From NCBI GenBank assembly GCA_002348365.1, contig DEBC01000099.1, positions 1 to 8,574 on the forward strand: 8,574 bases of DNA, written 5' to 3'. The stretch's first letter is position 1. Each line of letters starts with the position of its first letter. Origin of the DNA: Alphaproteobacteria bacterium UBA2966. Lineage in GTDB: Bacteria > Pseudomonadota > Alphaproteobacteria > UBA2966. The translations under genes and the position numbers were made by a program. The notes under the pieces are model-generated. The model did not search any database, was not told the origin of the DNA, and saw only the letters and a list, made by a program, of their open reading frames with translations. Shown here in pieces: positions 6,145 to 8,574 of the stretch.

Positions 6145-7518
6145 TCAACCGGCTGACGCGAGTGATGAGAGAAACCGGGACTCGTTAGGCAGCTTCCTGA
6201 GTTCGTCGCGGATGTGAGCTGTGCGCTCCGGTTCGGCATACCCGTCACCCGAGGCGACCGTTTTGAACACGGCCTTTGCAACGTTTCGAAGTAATTGATC
6301 GTCGTCCGTGTTGGGCTGAATTGGAATGGGTAAAACCGTGTTCTGTGCATAGCAGGAGAGCATGGAGCCGTCTTGCGGGGGGCTTGGGACCCTCTCACCC
6401 CGTTGCACGGCCTCGATGCCTTCCCGGATATGTTTTCGCAGTAGTGCGACGCCCTGATCGTGAGCGACCAGATTCTCTGAGGCGTGCACTGAGATCGGAC
6501 CTTGGCCAACCTGCGCCTCGAAATCGTTGGGGTTGCGCTGGCGCTCGTCGTAGGGCTCGGTGCCCGTCTGGCCTGGAAAATCCACGGATTGCTTCCCGAC
6601 CTGTTCCGGTTTTCCCATGTGTTTTACGTCGATGTCTCCGAAATGCCTCCAGGCGATGACCATGCAATGCGTATCGTCGTGCGGCACGGTCCATTTGTTG
6701 AAGCCGACGCGAGTGAAATATTTCTCCTCAGTGCCTTCTTCCCAGAGATATCCAACGGTGCTGTTGGCGGGATAAACCGTCTCTTGAACGGTGACCCAAA
6801 TCGTGTCGCCCAGACGACGAGTCATCGTCAGGTTCATCTTCCAATCGTGGTCGTACCACTCGATGAACGGCAACTCGCCCCAGGTTGAGGCAAAGTGCAT
6901 ATCCCGCTCACGAGAGTGCAAGAAGGCAGCATGCATCGGATCCATTGTGTTCTCGGCTACCTGAAGCCAATTGCAGGGCATGGTGATCGAGTAGGGCACC
7001 ATTTCCACATCAGGTAGCTCGAACGAATCGAATACTGGGAACACGGGCATTTCATCCGGTGGGCCCATGTAGGCGAAAACCAGGCCTTTGTATTCGATGA
7101 CGGGATAGGCGCCGTGACGAGCACGATCCTTGACATTGCTGTCAGCATCACCCGGTGTCGCCAGGATCGTTCCGTCAATGTCGTAGTGCCAGCCGTGGTA
7201 GCAGCAACTGATGCCGCGTTCCTCAATGAGCCCGAATTCGAGGGATGTGTTGCGGTGACTGCAGTGTAGCTGCAGGAGGCCATAACGGCTCGATCCATCT
7301 CGGAAAAGCACCAGATCTTCACCCAAAATGCGGATGCGCAACGGTAGATCTGTGACTTCCTGGGTCATGGCGACCGGAAACCAGAATCGGCGCCAATACT
7401 CTCCGCACGGTGTTCCCGGCCCCACACGGGTTAGAAAGGCGTCCTCCGGTGGGCGTGTCGACTTCTCGTACCCTTCAAAATTGCCTTCCGGCGGCTCTAT
7501 ATATTCGCTTCCGCTCAT
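6145..7518 (-). CDS. Rieske non-heme iron oxygenase alpha subunit, paralog R3, first gene of the operon
   Basis: A 457-residue oxygenase alpha subunit of the phthalate dioxygenase/VanA type, starting at the ATG that gives MSGSEYIEPPEGNF. The frame stays open upstream to 7923, but that extension lacks domain character and is antisense to the HyuA coding region. The ATG at 7518 has a strong GGGAGG site and gives the same length as R1 and R2. The Rieske motif (Cys86, His88, Cys105, His108) and iron site (Glu189, Asp193, His196, His201, Asp332) are intact. Counted by eye, R3 is about 72% identical to R1 overall, with only 3 differences in residues 37-120 (at 77, 83 and 84). LLQLHCSH (81-88) replaces the LLHMHCSH of R1 and R2, and Ala197 replaces Val next to the iron ligand. 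As the promoter-proximal gene, 145 bp from the divergent HyuA gene, it probably carries the operon promoter upstream. Confidence 0.95.
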   Translation of the reverse strand: MSGSEYIEPPEGNFEGYEKSTRPPEDAFLTRVGPGTPCGEYWRRFWFPVAMTQEVTDLPLRIRILGEDLVLFRDGSSRYGLLQLHCSHRNTSLEFGLIEERGISCCYHGWHYDIDGTILATPGDADSNVKDRARHGAYPVIEYKGLVFAYMGPPDEMPVFPVFDSFELPDVEMVPYSITMPCNWLQVAENTMDPMHAAFLHSRERDMHFASTWGELPFIEWYDHDWKMNLTMTRRLGDTIWVTVQETVYPANSTVGYLWEEGTEEKYFTRVGFNKWTVPHDDTHCMVIAWRHFGDIDVKHMGKPEQVGKQSVDFPGQTGTEPYDERQRNPNDFEAQVGQGPISVHASENLVAHDQGVALLRKHIREGIEAVQRGERVPSPPQDGSMLSCYAQNTVLPIPIQPNTDDDQLLRNVAKAVFKTVASGDGYAEPERTAHIRDELRKLPNESRFLSSLASAG

Positions 7519-7525
7519 GACGCTG

Positions 7526-7531
7526 CCTCCC
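7526..7531 (-). promoter_or_regulatory. Shine-Dalgarno sequence fixing the R3 start
   Basis: The minus strand reads GGGAGG 7 nt before the ATG at 7518. This is the strongest ribosome site on the minus strand here, and it decides between the 457-residue product and a 592-residue reading that begins at 7923. Confidence 0.75.
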
Positions 7532-7555
7532 TGTCTTGCGGCGCATGATGCAACT

Positions 7556-7572
7556 GGTGCCATGGCGGCACC
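7556..7572. repeat. Short perfect inverted repeat, candidate operator
   Basis: GGTGCC and GGCACC are perfect 6 bp arms separated by 5 nt (ATGGC), located 38 to 54 bp upstream of the R3 start codon. The dyad is too weak and lacks the T-run needed for a terminator. Its place between divergent genes makes a repressor or activator site plausible, but 6 bp arms can occur by chance in GC-rich DNA. Confidence 0.35.
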
Positions 7573-7663
7573 CAAAGAGCTTAGCACAGGGTGGGTTGAA
7601 CCGACCCGCGCCCGTGGGTGAAAGTGTAGCGCCCTTTTAATTGGGAAAAGGCAGAGCGGAACG

Positions 7664-8574
7664 GTGTTTCGACTGGGATGTGATATAGGCGGCACGTTCA
7701 CGGACTTTGTGCTGTTCGACGGTGAGACTGGCGATCTGGAGTTTTCCAAAGTCCTGACCACACCCGCCGATCCTTCAGAGGCCGTGGACCAGGGCATCGC
7801 CGTTATTGAAGGTCGCCGTCCAGGTTTTCTAGGCGCGACGGAGCATGTCATCCATGGCACTACACTTGTCATCAACGCGCTCATACAACGTTCGGGCGCG
7901 AAGACAGGTTTGGTGACGACCAAGGGGTTTCGTGATGTTCTCGGAATGCGCCGAGAGGCCCGTTACGACACCTATGACATCACGGCCCGTTATCCTCTAC
8001 CGCTTGTGCCCCGTGATCTCTGCTTCGAAGTGCCCGAGCGGGTGTTTGCCGATGGCCGAATCGAAGAGACGCTTGATATCGAAGAATCGCGGCGCGTTCT
8101 TGATGCACTTACCGAGCAAGGCATCGAGTCCATAGCGGTGTGCTTCCTGCACTCCTATGCGAATGACGCAAACGAACGAGCCTTCGCACAAGTCGCCGAG
8201 GATCATTGTCCCGGTGTGACGCTGTCGCTCTCGTCGGAAGTGTTGCCGGAGATCATGGAATATCCCCGCACGAGCACCACGGTCGTCAACGCCTTCGTGA
8301 AACCCCTGATCGGTCAATACCTGGGCCGGCTGGATGAACGGCTAAGAGCACGCGAATTCGACCGTGGGCTCTATCTGATGCTGTCGGGTGGCGGTGTGGT
8401 GGGGGCAGACACGGCACGACGGTTTCCGGTGCGCTTGGTTGAATCAGGTCCGGTAGGTGGCGCGCTGGCGGCGGCACATATCGGCAACGTCGTTGGTCTC
8501 CCGGAATTGCTGTCGTTTGACATGGGCGGCACCACGGCCAAGGCCTGTCATATACGCGACGGCCGACTCCCCAT
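7664..8574 (+). CDS. Hydantoinase/oxoprolinase family protein (HyuA type), 3'-truncated
   Basis: The N-terminal 303 codons of a HyuA-type ATP-dependent enzyme, the family of N-methylhydantoinase A, 5-oxoprolinase and acetone/acetophenone carboxylase subunits. The Hydant_A_N domain begins with the phosphate-binding CDIGGTFTDF (residues 6-15). HGTTLVINALIQRSGAKTGL (64-83) and GFRDVLGMRR (88-97) follow, then FLHSYANDANE (161-171). The Hydantoinase_A domain starts near 190 with LPEIMEYPRTSTTVVNAFVK (194-213), SGGG (241-244), VESGPVGG (259-266) and the second phosphate loop FDMGGTTAK (285-293). The first in-frame start after the stop codon at 7619 is GTG at 7664, which puts the start five residues before the Asp-Ile-Gly-Gly motif as usual. 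Its ribosome site (AAGG, 12 nt away) is weak. It is divergent from the Rieske operon. A HyuB partner is expected beyond the right edge. Whether it hydrolyses a lactam or hydantoin or carboxylates a ketone cannot be decided. Confidence 0.95.
   Translation, partial: MFRLGCDIGGTFTDFVLFDGETGDLEFSKVLTTPADPSEAVDQGIAVIEGRRPGFLGATEHVIHGTTLVINALIQRSGAKTGLVTTKGFRDVLGMRREARYDTYDITARYPLPLVPRDLCFEVPERVFADGRIEETLDIEESRRVLDALTEQGIESIAVCFLHSYANDANERAFAQVAEDHCPGVTLSLSSEVLPEIMEYPRTSTTVVNAFVKPLIGQYLGRLDERLRAREFDRGLYLMLSGGGVVGADTARRFPVRLVESGPVGGALAAAHIGNVVGLPELLSFDMGGTTAKACHIRDGRLP

Larger units (their letters stand above)
3364..7518 (-). repeat. Tandem triplication of a 1374 bp oxygenase gene (R3-R2-R1)
   Basis: Three consecutive genes of exactly 1374 bp encode proteins that align end to end with no insertion or deletion. 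Spacers of 12 and 21 bp do not resemble each other, so the array grew by duplication followed by substantial divergence, not by a recent amplification of a unit with its flanks. Confidence 0.9.
7519..7663. promoter_or_regulatory. Divergent intergenic region between R3 and HyuA genes (probable bidirectional promoter)
   Basis: These 145 bp separate two genes transcribed away from each other, so promoters for the Rieske operon and the HyuA gene should lie here or just inside the flanking coding regions. No convincing sigma70 pair was found. The best -10-like boxes are TTTAAT at 7636-7641 for the plus strand and TACACT (complement of 7623-7628) for the minus strand, and neither has a good -35 at proper spacing. 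Two short symmetric elements are present: GGTGCC-N5-GGCACC at 7556-7572 and GGTTGAACC at 7594-7602. Either could be a regulator half-site pair. No regulator gene is present in the window. Confidence 0.5.

Noticed and set aside
7594..7619. Possible stem-loops around GGTTGAACC and ACCC-N8-GGGT as a terminator or riboswitch
   Set aside because: Arms are only 4 bp, there is no following T-run on either strand, and the position upstream of two divergent genes argues against termination.
7519..7923. 135-residue N-terminal extension of the R3 oxygenase in the same open frame
   Set aside because: It lies antisense to the HyuA coding region, has no domain character, and the ATG at 7518 has a strong ribosome site and gives the same 457 aa length as the two paralogs.

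Overview
The window (8574 bp, moderately GC-rich by eye, densely packed, with clear Shine-Dalgarno sequences) looks like a catabolic region from a bacterial chromosome or large plasmid, most likely a proteobacterium. That assignment is inferred from protein style and gene content; no taxonomic marker is present. No tRNA, rRNA, CRISPR array, insertion sequence or phage gene was seen. No gene-free stretch exceeds 300 bases; the largest is the 145 bp divergent intergenic region at 7519-7663.

Layout. (1) Positions 1-2083, plus strand: the C-terminal ~690 residues of a molybdenum hydroxylase large subunit (xanthine dehydrogenase/CoxL-like, AYRGAGR type), truncated by the left edge. (2) Positions 7518 down to 2050, minus strand: a tight five-gene unit with gaps of 12, 21, 24 and 42 bp. 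In transcription order it holds three tandem paralogous Rieske non-heme iron oxygenase alpha subunits (each exactly 457 aa, here R3, R2, R1), a DUF1330 small protein, and a ketopantoate-reductase-fold NADP-dependent reductase with an altered active site. Its last gene overlaps the end of the molybdenum hydroxylase gene tail-to-tail by 34 bp. (3) From 7664 to the right edge, plus strand: the first 303 codons of a HyuA-type hydantoinase/oxoprolinase (ATP-dependent amidohydrolase family), divergent from R3.

How the genes may work together (inference). A molybdenum hydroxylase adds water-derived oxygen to an aromatic or N-heterocyclic carbon. Phthalate-dioxygenase/VanA-type Rieske oxygenases hydroxylate or demethylate aromatic or heterocyclic substrates. 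A PanE-fold enzyme reduces a keto-acid-like group, and HyuA enzymes open cyclic amides or carboxylate ketones with ATP. Together these fit degradation of an aromatic or N-heterocyclic compound, but the substrate cannot be read from sequence. No ferredoxin or flavin reductase for the oxygenases lies in the window.

The most notable signal is the oxygenase triplication. The three proteins align without a gap. Residues 37-120, including the whole Rieske cluster motif, are almost invariant, whereas the rest is only about two-thirds identical (R1 versus R3, counted by eye). R1 and R2 also share an 89 bp stretch identical at every base, covering exactly the cluster-binding segment, with diverged sequence on both sides. 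This suggests recent gene conversion.
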